NCBI RefSeq assembly: GCF_003293595.1
Contig: NZ_CP022162.1
Location: 156,346-220,345, forward strand
Length of the DNA: 64,000 nucleotides
Origin: Microbacterium sp. PM5
GTDB taxonomy: Bacteria > Actinomycetota > Actinomycetes > Actinomycetales > Microbacteriaceae
Direction of reading: 5' to 3'
Shown: positions 8,867 through 17,416 of the stretch, one piece after another
Layout of the letters: every line of letters starts with the position of its first letter
Numbering within the stretch: the first letter of the stretch is position 1
The notes under the pieces: model-generated
The model's database searches: none
What the model was told of the DNA's origin: nothing
The model's input: only the letters and a program-made list of their open reading frames with translations
Translations under genes and position numbers: made by a program

Positions 8867-11071
8867 GTGACCACCGCCCTGTACCGCCGCTACCGACCGG
8901 AAACGTTCGGCGAGATGATCGGGCAGGCGCAGGTCACCGAACCGCTCATGACGGCGCTGCGCAGCGACCGCGTCGGCCACGCCTACCTCTTCAGCGGTCC
9001 GCGCGGCTGCGGCAAGACGACGTCGGCCCGCATCCTCGCGCGCTGCTTGAACTGCGCGGCCGGCCCGACCGACACGCCCTGTGGTGTCTGCGACAGCTGT
9101 GTCGAGCTCAGCCGCGGCGGCGGAGGTTCACTCGATGTGGTCGAGATCGACGCGGCATCACACAACGGTGTCGACGACGCCCGCGATCTGCGCGAGCGCG
9201 CGATCTTCGCCCCCGCGCGCGACCGCTTCAAGATCTTCATCCTCGACGAGGCGCACATGGTGACCGCGCAGGGCTTCAACGCCCTGCTCAAGCTCGTCGA
9301 GGAGCCGCCGGAGCACGTCAAGTTCATCTTCGCCACCACCGAGCCCGAAAAGGTCATCGGCACGATCCGCTCGCGCACCCACCACTATCCCTTCCGCCTG
9401 GTCGCTCCCGCGGCGATGCTCGAGTACGTCGAACAGCTCTGCGTCCAGGAAGGGGTGCAGACCGAAGCCGGCGTGCTTCCGCTGGTGGTGCGGGCCGGCG
9501 GCGGCTCGCCACGCGACACCCTGTCGCTGCTCGATCAGCTCATCGCCGGCTCCGACCCCGTGGACGGCGAGAACGGGGCGACGGTGCGGTACGAGCGCGC
9601 CGTCGCGCTGCTGGGGTACACCCACGGCGCGCTGCTCGACGAGGTCGTCACCGCGTTCGCTGCGCACGACGCGGCCGCCGCCTTCGCTGCCATCGATCGG
9701 GTCGTGCAGACCGGGCAGGATCCGCGCCGGTTCGTCGACGATCTGCTCGAGCGGCTGCGCGACCTCATCATCGTGGCCGCCACGGGAGAGGGCGCCGGGG
9801 CGGTGCTGCGCGGCATCCCCGCCGACGAGCTCGAGCGGATGGGGCGTCAGGCCTCTGCCTTCGGCACCGATCGTCTCTCGCGCATCGCCGATCTCGTCGT
9901 CGGCGCCCTCGATGACATGAGCGGGGCGACGTCTCCGCGCCTGCAGCTCGAGCTGCTCGTGGCCCGGGTGCTGGCTCACACCGCCGATGCCGCCGCCGCG
10001 GTGCCCGCTGCGCCTCCCGCGACGCCCGCCGTGCCTCCCGCGGTGTCGGGCGCCCTCGCGGCGGCGACCACTGTAGCCGCGGCGCCGGCAGCGCCCGCGC
10101 CGGTTGCCGCCCCCGAGACCCCGGTGGTTCCGGTCGTTGAGCGAGCGAGCGCAGCGAGCGAGTCGAAGCGCCCCGAGCCCGAGCCCGCGCCCGCCCCGGT
10201 CGTGCCGAGCGGTCCGATCACCGTCGCGCAGGTACGTGACGCGTGGCCCGAGATCTTGCAGCGTCTGGAGCCCGTGAGCCGATCGTCGTGGATGATCGCC
10301 GTCGACGCCACCCCGGTCGCGTTCGCCGACGACGTGCTGACGCTGAGCTTCCGCACCCAGGCGGATGTCGCCGCGTTCAAGAAGCTCGCGGCGGGCAAGG
10401 GCCCCAGCGAAGACCTGCGCGGTGCGATCCGTGAGGTTCTCGGCATCCGCGTGAAGTACGTGGCGCGGTTCGACGCCGAGGCGACCGCCGAGCCGCCCGC
10501 CTCGGGTTCTCCGACTCCACCGGCCGACGGGCCTCGCGCCGACGGCGGCTCCTCTGGGGCGACCCGCTCCGACGGCGGCGAGCGGCCTCGATCGACGCCG
10601 ACCATCGCATCGTCCGCTGCCGCGCCGGTGACGGAGTGGGCAGTGGCGCGGATTCCGAGCGACCCCGCGCCACAGGCTTCGGCGCCGAGCGAGTCCGCGG
10701 GTGGTACGGCGGCGTCCGCTCTGGCCACCGCTGCTCCTGCCGCGGTCGGGCTGGCAGTCGACGAAGAGCCCGAGGACGCCACCGCCGAGCCGGTGCGTAC
10801 ATTGACGATCCCGCGGGACGGCACCGTGCTGCCGACGACGACGGAGTACACGCACACCGACGACGACGCCCCCGACGAGGACGAGTTCCCGCCGCCGTTG
10901 GACGACGCTCCGCTGCCGCCGCGCGCGCCCGTCGCCGTCGAACGCACCGCCCCGCCCCGCGCACCCCGTTCCGGCGGCATCGAACGCGTCGGTGAGGCGG
11001 TCGTCCGCCAGGTGCTGGGGGCGACGTTCGTGCGCGAAGAGCCGTACACACCGCCGACGAGGTTCAGCTAA
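8867..11071 (+). CDS. dnaX: DNA polymerase III gamma/tau subunit
   Basis: The clamp-loader ATPase of the replisome, 734 residues. The AAA+ N-terminus has Walker A (GPRGCGKTTSA, about residues 45-55), a four-Cys zinc site (CLNC...CGVCDSC), Walker B (FILDEAHM) and the collar domain to about residue 370. A long Ala/Pro-rich linker follows, then a tau-like globular region (about 445-540), another acidic low-complexity stretch and a conserved-looking C-terminal tip. The GTG follows TAGTCT (8855-8860) by 6 bases, so it is probably leaderless. recR starts 3 bases after the stop, as in the common dnaX-recR pairing. A dispersed repeat lies inside the linker (see 10127). Confidence 0.95.
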   Translation: MTTALYRRYRPETFGEMIGQAQVTEPLMTALRSDRVGHAYLFSGPRGCGKTTSARILARCLNCAAGPTDTPCGVCDSCVELSRGGGGSLDVVEIDAASHNGVDDARDLRERAIFAPARDRFKIFILDEAHMVTAQGFNALLKLVEEPPEHVKFIFATTEPEKVIGTIRSRTHHYPFRLVAPAAMLEYVEQLCVQEGVQTEAGVLPLVVRAGGGSPRDTLSLLDQLIAGSDPVDGENGATVRYERAVALLGYTHGALLDEVVTAFAAHDAAAAFAAIDRVVQTGQDPRRFVDDLLERLRDLIIVAATGEGAGAVLRGIPADELERMGRQASAFGTDRLSRIADLVVGALDDMSGATSPRLQLELLVARVLAHTADAAAAVPAAPPATPAVPPAVSGALAAATTVAAAPAAPAPVAAPETPVVPVVERASAASESKRPEPEPAPAPVVPSGPITVAQVRDAWPEILQRLEPVSRSSWMIAVDATPVAFADDVLTLSFRTQADVAAFKKLAAGKGPSEDLRGAIREVLGIRVKYVARFDAEATAEPPASGSPTPPADGPRADGGSSGATRSDGGERPRSTPTIASSAAAPVTEWAVARIPSDPAPQASAPSESAGGTAASALATAAPAAVGLAVDEEPEDATAEPVRTLTIPRDGTVLPTTTEYTHTDDDAPDEDEFPPPLDDAPLPPRAPVAVERTAPPRAPRSGGIERVGEAVVRQVLGATFVREEPYTPPTRFS
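10127..10172 (+). repeat. Micrococcales-type dispersed repeat inside dnaX
   Basis: The sequence is a run of GAGCGA/GCGCAGCGA units ending in GTCGAAGCGCC (for example GTTGAGCGAGCGAGCGC at 10136-10152). It resembles, from memory, an intergenic repeat common in Microbacteriaceae that reads GTCGTTGAGCGAGCG...GTCGAAACGC. Here it lies in frame within the dnaX linker and encodes about 15 residues including ERASAASESKR. Elsewhere the linker is plain Ala/Pro/Val. No second copy was noticed in this window. Confidence 0.6.
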
Positions 11072-11074
11072 GCC

Positions 11075-11668
11075 ATGTACGACGGCATCGTCCAAGACCT
11101 CATCGACGAGTTCGGCCGCCTTCCCGGCATCGGGCCGAAGTCGGCGCAGCGGATCGCGTTCCATATCCTTCAGACTCCGACGTTCGACGTCGCGCGTCTG
11201 TCGCACCTGCTCGGTGAGCTTCGCGAACGCGTGCGCTTCTGCGAGATCTGCGGCAACGTGAGTGAGCAGGAACGCTGTGCGATCTGCCGCGATCCCCGTC
11301 GTGATCAGACCTTCATCTGCGTGGTCGAGGATGCGAAGGACGTTTCGGCCATCGAGCGCACGCGCGAGTTCCGTGGGCTCTACCACGTGCTCGGCGGCGC
11401 CATCAGCCCGATCGCCGGCATCGGACCCGACGACCTGCGCATCACACAGTTGATGCAGCGCCTCGCCGACGGCACGGTGCAGGAGGTCATCCTCGCGACG
11501 AACCCGAACCTCGAAGGAGAGGCCACCGCGACCTACCTCAGCCGGCTGCTGCACACCCTCGAGATCCGCGTGACCCGCTTGGCGTCCGGTCTTCCGGTGG
11601 GTGGCGACCTCGAGTACGCCGACGAGGTCACCCTCGGGCGCGCCTTCGAGGGGCGCCGGGCCGTCTGA
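11075..11668 (+). CDS. recR: Recombination mediator protein RecR
   Basis: Acts with RecF/RecO in loading RecA at gaps. At 197 residues it has the usual length and order: a helix-hairpin-helix ([16 protein letters not shown], residues 13-28), a four-Cys zinc finger ([16 protein letters not shown]), a Toprim domain ([10 protein letters not shown]) and the Walker-like C-terminal region ([10 protein letters not shown]). It starts 3 bases after dnaX, which suggests one transcript. Its stop shares one base with the start of the next gene. Confidence 0.96.
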   Translation: MYDGIVQDLIDEFGRLPGIGPKSAQRIAFHILQTPTFDVARLSHLLGELRERVRFCEICGNVSEQERCAICRDPRRDQTFICVVEDAKDVSAIERTREFRGLYHVLGGAISPIAGIGPDDLRITQLMQRLADGTVQEVILATNPNLEGEATATYLSRLLHTLEIRVTRLASGLPVGGDLEYADEVTLGRAFEGRRAV

Positions 11669-12582
11669 TGGCGCCGGCCGTCTCCGGTCGTGCCTGGGCG
11701 CTGTACGCGCTGATGGCGGTGCTGTGGGGCATCCCGTACCTGTTCATCAAAGAGGCGGTCGACTCGCTGACACCGGCCGCCGTCGTCGCGGGCCGCACCC
11801 TTCTCGGCGCGGCGGTGCTGCTGCCCATCGCGCTGCGACGCCGAGCCCTTCGGCCGGCGCTGGCGCTCTGGCCGTGGGTGCTGGCCTTCGGGGCCACCGA
11901 GATGGCCGGGCCTTTCCTCTTGCTGGGGCACGCGGAGCAGACGCTGCCGTCCGGGCTCACCGGTCTGCTGGTGGCGACGGTCCCGCTGTTCGCCACCGGG
12001 ATCGCCCTCGTGCGCGGCGACCGGTCCGCTCTGAGTCCGGCCCGCGCCGTCGGACTCGTCGTCGGCTTCGCCGGCCTGGTGGTCATCGTCGCCGGCCCCG
12101 GCCTCGCCGTCGCCGAGCCGGCGCAGGCGCTGGGGGCCATCGCTCAGGTCCTGCTCGTCGCCCTGCTCTACGCGATCGCGCCGTTCATCATCGCCACCAA
12201 GCTCGCTCACGTCCCCGCGCTCGGCACCATCACCCTGTCCCTGCTCGCGGTCGGCCTCGCCTACCTGCCGTTCGCGCTGCTGACCCAGCACGAGCTTCCC
12301 ACCGTCCGCAGCGGACTGTCGCTCGTCGCGCTCGGCATCCTGTGCACCGCGCTGGCCTTCCTGGGCTTCTTCGCGCTCATCGGCGAGGTCGGTCCCGTGC
12401 GTGCGCCGCTGTTCACCTACGTCAACCCGGTCGTCGCGATCCTGCTGGGCGTGCTGCTGCTCGGCGAGCCGTTGTCGCCGGGGCTGCTGCTCGGCTTTCC
12501 GCTCGTGCTCATCGGCTGCTGGTTCGCCGCGACGGGAGGTCGGCTGCGTCTGCGACGTCAGGCGCCGCCGTTCGCGCGCTAG
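11668..12582 (+). CDS. EamA/DMT-family transporter
   Basis: A drug/metabolite-type inner-membrane exporter of 304 residues, with about ten hydrophobic helices arranged as two EamA repeats (about residues 8-140 and 150-290). Family-typical elements are the N-terminal LYALMAVLWGIPYLFIKEAV and the C-terminal YVNPVVAILLGVLLLGEPL. The substrate is unknown; relatives export amino acids, metabolites or drugs. The ATG overlaps the recR stop (TGATG), so it is probably cotranscribed with dnaX-recR, although its job is unrelated. Confidence 0.85.
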   Translation: MAPAVSGRAWALYALMAVLWGIPYLFIKEAVDSLTPAAVVAGRTLLGAAVLLPIALRRRALRPALALWPWVLAFGATEMAGPFLLLGHAEQTLPSGLTGLLVATVPLFATGIALVRGDRSALSPARAVGLVVGFAGLVVIVAGPGLAVAEPAQALGAIAQVLLVALLYAIAPFIIATKLAHVPALGTITLSLLAVGLAYLPFALLTQHELPTVRSGLSLVALGILCTALAFLGFFALIGEVGPVRAPLFTYVNPVVAILLGVLLLGEPLSPGLLLGFPLVLIGCWFAATGGRLRLRRQAPPFAR

Positions 12583-12732
12583 GGTCGTGCACGTCTCCGG
12601 CTCGACGCGCTACCCCTCGTCCGCCGGATCGACGCCCGGCGTTCACCGGTTCGTCCGGTCGCCGTCGCCTCGGACCGCCACTCTTCCCTCGCGGCCGTGT
12701 GCACGACCTCCGGTGTCGCGAAAGGGAGAATC
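12583..12732 (+). other. Intergenic leader with distant inverted repeat
   Basis: A 150-base gap between the transporter and the next gene. GGTCGTGCAC (12583-12592) is the exact inverse of GTGCACGACC (12699-12708). The repeat could form a long-range stem that brackets the gap and ends just before the ribosome site AAAGGGAGA at about 12721. No clear promoter was recognised. Confidence 0.3.
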
Positions 12733-13233
12733 ATGTCCGCGCGTCTTCTCTACGCGCATTTTCCCGCGGCTTCGCACAAGAGCGCCCTCGAATGGATGCG
12801 CGTCGTCGCCGAGATCGCATCCGGGCATCCGGGCGTCGGACCCTTCGCGAGTGGTCAGGAGCCGTTGCCGGCCCTCGAGCCCGCCGTCGCATGGCGTTTG
12901 GTGAGCGAGAACCGGCGTGAGATCGCACGGGGATGCCGTGTGTTCACCGATGAGGGGGCGGCCCGCATCGATCTGGCGCAGCTGTTGCGCGCGGCATCGA
13001 CGTTCGAGATCCACACCAGTCCGGCGCCCCGGTTGCGCAGCACCGGGTGGTTCGTCAGCGCGCGCGGATCGCTCGTGATGATGGGCGCTCGTCGCTACGA
13101 GAAGCGCTCGGCCGCCGAGAGCGCTGCGGCTCTCGCGGTGCGCCTCATGCAGGAGCTGGCCGCCACCGCGTCGCGCGGCACCGACCCCGGGCGCGGCCGG
13201 CCGGCACCGGTGGACCCGCTGATCCTGCAATGA
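12733..13233 (+). CDS. Hypothetical protein upstream of the PASTA kinase
   Basis: A soluble-looking protein of 166 residues with no signal peptide or membrane segment; I do not recognise the family. It has a compact alpha/beta look, for example YAHFPAASHKSALEWMRVV near the start and STGWFVSARGSLVMMGARRY in the middle, then a low-complexity C-terminal tail. The ATG at 12733 is chosen over upstream codons because AAAGGGAGA is well placed. Its stop overlaps the kinase start by four bases (ATGA), so the two are probably translated together and may be functionally linked. Confidence 0.6.
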   Translation: MSARLLYAHFPAASHKSALEWMRVVAEIASGHPGVGPFASGQEPLPALEPAVAWRLVSENRREIARGCRVFTDEGAARIDLAQLLRAASTFEIHTSPAPRLRSTGWFVSARGSLVMMGARRYEKRSAAESAAALAVRLMQELAATASRGTDPGRGRPAPVDPLILQ

Positions 13234-14933
13234 GCGACGGCCTCATCGCCGAACGGTTCCGTCTCCGGAAGCTCCGGGGAAGCGGCGGCACGGCCGCCGT
13301 CTTCGAAGCCGATGACACACGGCACGGGCGCCGCGTGGCCGTGAAGCTGCTGCACCCGCATCTGGCCGTCGGGCCGGTCGCCTGGGAGGCGTTCTTCGAA
13401 GAAGTGCGGGCTGCGCAGGCGATCGCGCATCCGAACATCGCCGAGGTCTACGACGCGGGTCTCGCGCCGGGTGATCCACCCGTTGCATGGATCGCGATGG
13501 AGCTCGTCGAGGGCGTCACTCTCGCCGACCACGTACGAGAGCGCGGGCCATTGACCATCGTGGATGCCGTGGCCGTCTTCGCCGCCGTCCTCGACGCGAC
13601 CGGCGCCGCGCACGCCGGCGGTGTCGTCCACCGCGACATCACGCCATCGAACATCATGCTCACCTCCCGCGCGAGCGCCGACGCGGACGGCACGGTGAGC
13701 GGCATCCGGCTCCTCGACTTCGGTCTGGCCGATGTGCCGGGGCGCACGACGCGCGGCGCGGACCCGCTGCTGAGCGGTGCGGCATCCGAAGGGGCGGACG
13801 CGGGCGTCGTCGCCAGCGTTCCCTATGCCTCGCCGGAACAGCTCTCGGGTGAGGCGGTCGGAGAAGCGAGCGACATCTACCAGATCGGTGCCACGCTCTT
13901 CTTCGCGCTGACGGGACGTTCGCCGTTCGAGGGCGAGACTGCGGCAGTCGTCCGCGCGCACCTGTCGGCGCCCCCACCGGTGCCGTCGGCGCGTCGTCGC
14001 GGCATCCCGCCGGCTCTCGACCGGCTCGTCACGACCGCCATGCTGAAGCGCCCGCAGGATCGATACCCCGATGCCGCCGCGATGCGCGCCGCTCTCGACG
14101 CCGTCGTCGACGTGGGGCCGGGCGAGGCGATGGCCGCATCGCCCACGGTGGCGACACGTGTGTATCGCACGCGGCTGCCGGGCGGCGATGTCCCCACCGG
14201 CGGCAGCGGGCTGCCCCTCGCCTCCACACCGGGGCCCCCGCCCGCACCTCTCTCGCACACGCGCGGGGCGTGGAGGGCGCCTCTCATCGCCGCCGGACTC
14301 ATCGCCGCCGTGACCGCCGCTGCCGGCTGGTCGGCCATGGCCGCCTCGACGCCGGAGAACCCGATCGCGACAGCGGGCGCCGCCGCGACGGCGACGGCGA
14401 CGTCGGCCCCGAGCGCATCACCGGCCGACACTGCGGCGGTGAGCGCGCGCCGCGTGGTCCCGGATGTCCGAGGGCTCACGGTCGACGAGGCGGTGAGCAC
14501 GGTGGAGCGGGCGGGACTGACGGTCGGTGACATCGGCCGCGACGACGGACCCGCGGTGCGCGACACCGTGCTCGCCTCGGTGCCCGCCGCCGGCGACGAG
14601 GTCCGTGCGGGCGCCGTGATCGCGCTGCGCGCGGCGTCAGGCCTCAATACTGTTCCCGTCGTGACGGGGATGGTGCCGGCGGAGGCACAGGGCGTGCTGT
14701 CTGCCGCCGGCTTCTCCTCTCGTGTGGCCGTCGGCGGCTCGGGTGTCCCGGGCGTCGTCGCCGAGACCGCACCGGGGCCGGGGCAGGTCGCTGCGGTGGG
14801 CGCGGTCGTGGTGCTGCGGGTTCCCCCCGAGGCGTCCGCGACGCCGCGCGCGTCGGCGAGCCCGTCGCCGACGCCCCTGCCGTCGGCGACCCCGACGGAC
14901 ACGCCCCCGGCGACGGAGCCTCCCCGACCATGA
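13230..14933 (+). CDS. Membrane serine/threonine protein kinase with two PASTA domains
   Basis: A PknB-type sensor kinase of 567 residues. The cytoplasmic kinase domain (about 1-280) has a glycine loop (GSGGTAAV, third Gly replaced as in PknB), the ATP-site Lys in VAVKLL (about 37), the catalytic HRDITPSN (about 134) and DFG in LLDFGLAD (about 163). A linker leads to one membrane helix (about 350-372) and an extracellular part with two PASTA repeats (VVPDVRGLTVDEA and VPVVTGMVPAEA), which bind peptidoglycan fragments in this family. The Pro/Thr/Ala-rich tail is low complexity. It lies just upstream of the pst genes and may connect wall status to them; that link is inference. Confidence 0.93.
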   Translation: MSDGLIAERFRLRKLRGSGGTAAVFEADDTRHGRRVAVKLLHPHLAVGPVAWEAFFEEVRAAQAIAHPNIAEVYDAGLAPGDPPVAWIAMELVEGVTLADHVRERGPLTIVDAVAVFAAVLDATGAAHAGGVVHRDITPSNIMLTSRASADADGTVSGIRLLDFGLADVPGRTTRGADPLLSGAASEGADAGVVASVPYASPEQLSGEAVGEASDIYQIGATLFFALTGRSPFEGETAAVVRAHLSAPPPVPSARRRGIPPALDRLVTTAMLKRPQDRYPDAAAMRAALDAVVDVGPGEAMAASPTVATRVYRTRLPGGDVPTGGSGLPLASTPGPPPAPLSHTRGAWRAPLIAAGLIAAVTAAAGWSAMAASTPENPIATAGAAATATATSAPSASPADTAAVSARRVVPDVRGLTVDEAVSTVERAGLTVGDIGRDDGPAVRDTVLASVPAAGDEVRAGAVIALRAASGLNTVPVVTGMVPAEAQGVLSAAGFSSRVAVGGSGVPGVVAETAPGPGQVAAVGAVVVLRVPPEASATPRASASPSPTPLPSATPTDTPPATEPPRP

Positions 14934-14943
14934 CGGACACCTC

Positions 14944-14970
14944 TCGCACGCACAGCGGTCATGCGTGCGA
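14944..14970 (+). terminator. Hairpin after the kinase gene
   Basis: A perfect 9-base inverted repeat, TCGCACGCA (14944-14952) and TGCGTGCGA (14962-14970), with a 9-base loop, 10 bases after the kinase stop. There is no U-run. It could be a U-less actinobacterial terminator or an operator for the pstC promoter. The rest of the gap to pstC holds GTTCACCCTCC (14990-15000), which is like a single Pho-box unit, but no properly spaced second unit. Confidence 0.4.
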
Positions 14971-15119
14971 CACGATTGCAGCGGTCGTCGTTCACCCTCC
15001 CGCGTCATCCTGGCTCCGCGAAGCCCCTCCCGAGGGCTCCGCCGCGCGCGCGTTGCGGAACGACCAGCGTCGCTCGGCCTCGAGATCCGCCCACCCGTTC
15101 CGCACGCCAGGGAGGCGCC

Positions 15120-16139
15120 ATGACCACTGACTCCGTGACGGAGGTCATCCCGGCATCCCCGACCCCTCGGCCGCGGTCGCTGGTCTCGCGTCCCGTACAG
15201 GCGGACCGGGTCTTCCGTGCCGTCTGCTACGCGGCCGGAGGCATCACCGTGGCGATCATGCTCGCCGTCGGGGTGTTCCTCTCCGGCCGTGCCGGCGAGG
15301 CGCTCGCCCGCTCGGGGCCGGCGTTCCTGTGGACCCAGGCGTGGTCGCCGGAGGGCGGAGACGGCCAGTTCGGCATCGCCGCCGTGCTCTTCGGCACCGT
15401 CACGATCGCGTTCATCGCTCTGTCGATCGCGTTGCCGCTGTCGCTGGCCACGGCGCTGCTGATCAGCGAAGTGGTGCCCGGGCGCATCAGATCCACGCTC
15501 ATCTCCCTCGTGGATCTGATGGCTGCCGTGCCCAGCGTCGTCTTCGGCCTGTGGGGTGTGTTCTTCCTGCAGGCGAATGTCATTCCGGTCTCGCAGTGGA
15601 TCTCCACCTACTTCGCGTGGATTCCCCTCTTCGCCGTCACCGACCCTTCGGGCGCCCGCGTGACGGATGCCGGCGCCTTCACGTCCTCGGCCTTCATCGC
15701 CGGCATCGTCGTCTCGCTCATGATCGTCCCGACGCAGACCTCCGTCATGCGCGAGGCCTTCTCGCAAGCGCCGCTGGGTGAGCGGGAGGGCGCGCTGGCC
15801 CTGGGATCGACGCGGTGGGGGATGATCCGCACGGTCGTGCTGCCGTTCGGACGCGGCGGCATCATCGGCGGCACCATGCTCGCGCTCGGACGGGCGCTGG
15901 GGGAGACCATCGCCGTCGTCATGATCATCTCGCCCATCTTCACCATCAACTGGCAGGTGCTGAAGACGGGAACCAACTCCGTGTCGGCGCTGATCGCTCT
16001 TCGCTACGGCGAGGCCAGCCAGTTCGGTCTGTCCGCGCTCATGGCCGCAGGCCTCGTGCTGTTCATCATCACACTGATCGTCAACTTCACGGCATCCACC
16101 ATCGTCGCCCGCAGCCGGTCGGGTGCGGAGAGCAACTGA
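15120..16139 (+). CDS. pstC: Phosphate ABC transporter permease PstC
   Basis: One of the two membrane channel subunits of the high-affinity phosphate importer, 339 residues. A polar N-terminus of about 35 residues precedes six membrane helices. The binding-protein-dependent permease loop is seen as EGALALGSTRWGMIRTVVLP, and PstC-typical stretches include LVDLMAAVPSVVFGLWGVFF and GRALGETIAVVMI. The ATG at 15120 is supported by GGGAGG 4 bases upstream. Its stop shares a base with the pstA start, so it is coupled to pstA and pstS. Confidence 0.95.
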   Translation: MTTDSVTEVIPASPTPRPRSLVSRPVQADRVFRAVCYAAGGITVAIMLAVGVFLSGRAGEALARSGPAFLWTQAWSPEGGDGQFGIAAVLFGTVTIAFIALSIALPLSLATALLISEVVPGRIRSTLISLVDLMAAVPSVVFGLWGVFFLQANVIPVSQWISTYFAWIPLFAVTDPSGARVTDAGAFTSSAFIAGIVVSLMIVPTQTSVMREAFSQAPLGEREGALALGSTRWGMIRTVVLPFGRGGIIGGTMLALGRALGETIAVVMIISPIFTINWQVLKTGTNSVSALIALRYGEASQFGLSALMAAGLVLFIITLIVNFTASTIVARSRSGAESN

Positions 16140-17416
16140 TGGCGATCATCGAAACAGTCCCGCGGTCGCCGGCCGCGCACGAGCAGTCGCCGAAGGTCCG
16201 CACCGCGATCCCCGTCCGTCACGACGAGGTGGGACAGCGGCGAGACCTGCGCAGCGTGCCGCTCGACGACGCGTTCAACGTGATCGGCGCGGTGGCAGCG
16301 GGCATTGCGGTCGCGACGCTGCTGTTCGGCTGGCTGACACCCATGACGGGGTTCATCGGATGGCTGATCATCTCGTTCATCGCCTTCCTCGGCATCTACG
16401 CGGTGCTCTCGTCGCTGCGTGCCGATCGCCTCACCGTCAGTGAGCGGATCATGACGGCCCTCTTCTACTCGGCGGGAGCGATTCTGCTCGGCGCCTTGGT
16501 GTTCGTGCTCGGGTATACGGTCGTGCGCGGTGTCCCGGCGCTGATCAACCCGAACTTCTTCGTCGAGACGATGAAGCTCGCCGGACCGCTCGAACCGCTC
16601 AGCGTCGGGGGCATTGCGCACGCGATCGTCGGTACGCTCATCCAGATCTCGATCGCCCTCGTCATCACGATCCCGCTCGGAATCACGACGGCGGTGTTCC
16701 TCAACGAGATCGGCGGTCGCTTCGCCCGGTTCGTGCGGACGATCTCCGACGCCATGACCGCGTTGCCGTCGATCGTCGCCGGCTTGTTCATCTACGCCGC
16801 AATCGTCACCCTCGTCACGCACCAGCGGTCCGGGTTCGCGGCGGCGCTCGCGATCAGCGTCATGATGCTGCCGATCATCATCCGCGCCTCCGACGTCGTC
16901 CTCCGCCTCGTGCCGAACAATCTGCGGGAGGCATCGTACGCCCTCGGCACGACCCGGTGGCGGACGGTCTGGCACGTCGTGCTTCCGACCTCGCGCTCGG
17001 GTCTGGTCACCGCAGTCATCCTCGGCACCGCGCGCGGCATCGGCGAGACCTCGCCCGTGCTGTTGACCTCGGGCGTGACGGCCGAGATGAACCTCAACCC
17101 GTTCAGCGGCCCGATGATCTCGCTGCCCCTGCAGGTGTTCGACTTCGTCAAGTCGCCCGAGCCGAACATGATCGCCCGAGGTTTCGGCGCGGCCGCCACA
17201 CTCGTGCTGCTCGTGCTCGCCCTGTTCCTCATCGCACGCCTCATCGGCGGGCGGGGGCCCGGGCAGCTGAGCGACCGGCAGCGTCGCGCGGTCGCCGCGG
17301 CATCCGCGCGAGACCTCGGGCGCATCGAGGATGCCGCCGCGCGCACGCCGCGTGCGCAGCCCACGGCATCCGCTTCGCCAGAACCCACCCATTCGAACGA
17401 GGAGAACCCGTCGTGA
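16139..17416 (+). CDS. pstA: Phosphate ABC transporter permease PstA
   Basis: The second permease subunit of the phosphate importer, 425 residues and longer than the usual 280-300. The extra length comes from two additional N-terminal hydrophobic segments (about residues 44-90) before the six-helix core, and from a C-terminal cytoplasmic tail rich in Arg/Ala. The permease loop EASYALGTTRWRTVWHVVLP and the PstA-typical GIGETSPVLLTSG are present. The start overlaps the pstC stop and the end overlaps the pstS start by four bases, so the three genes form one unit. Confidence 0.94.
   Translation: MAIIETVPRSPAAHEQSPKVRTAIPVRHDEVGQRRDLRSVPLDDAFNVIGAVAAGIAVATLLFGWLTPMTGFIGWLIISFIAFLGIYAVLSSLRADRLTVSERIMTALFYSAGAILLGALVFVLGYTVVRGVPALINPNFFVETMKLAGPLEPLSVGGIAHAIVGTLIQISIALVITIPLGITTAVFLNEIGGRFARFVRTISDAMTALPSIVAGLFIYAAIVTLVTHQRSGFAAALAISVMMLPIIIRASDVVLRLVPNNLREASYALGTTRWRTVWHVVLPTSRSGLVTAVILGTARGIGETSPVLLTSGVTAEMNLNPFSGPMISLPLQVFDFVKSPEPNMIARGFGAAATLVLLVLALFLIARLIGGRGPGQLSDRQRRAVAAASARDLGRIEDAAARTPRAQPTASASPEPTHSNEENPS

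Noticed and set aside
10141..10160. The GAGCGA run as a CRISPR or origin iteron
   Set aside because: The units are not separated by spacers and lie inside a coding sequence; a dispersed repeat is the better reading.
8867..11071. A programmed frameshift in dnaX giving a gamma product
   Set aside because: I saw no slippery A-rich heptamer followed by a stem; the GC-rich linker gives no support.
9158..11554. A long open frame antisense to dnaX and recR
   Set aside because: Same shadow effect: low-complexity Arg/Gly product opposite two conserved genes.
14990..15010. Pho box before pstC
   Set aside because: GTTCACCCTCC looks like one unit, but the nearest second TCAYCC is 13 rather than 11 bases away, so it was not called as a site.
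14930..15130. A 66-codon frame overlapping the kinase stop
   Set aside because: It starts in an ATGA overlap but has no recognisable protein character, crosses the hairpin at 14944 and overlaps the pstC ribosome site and start.
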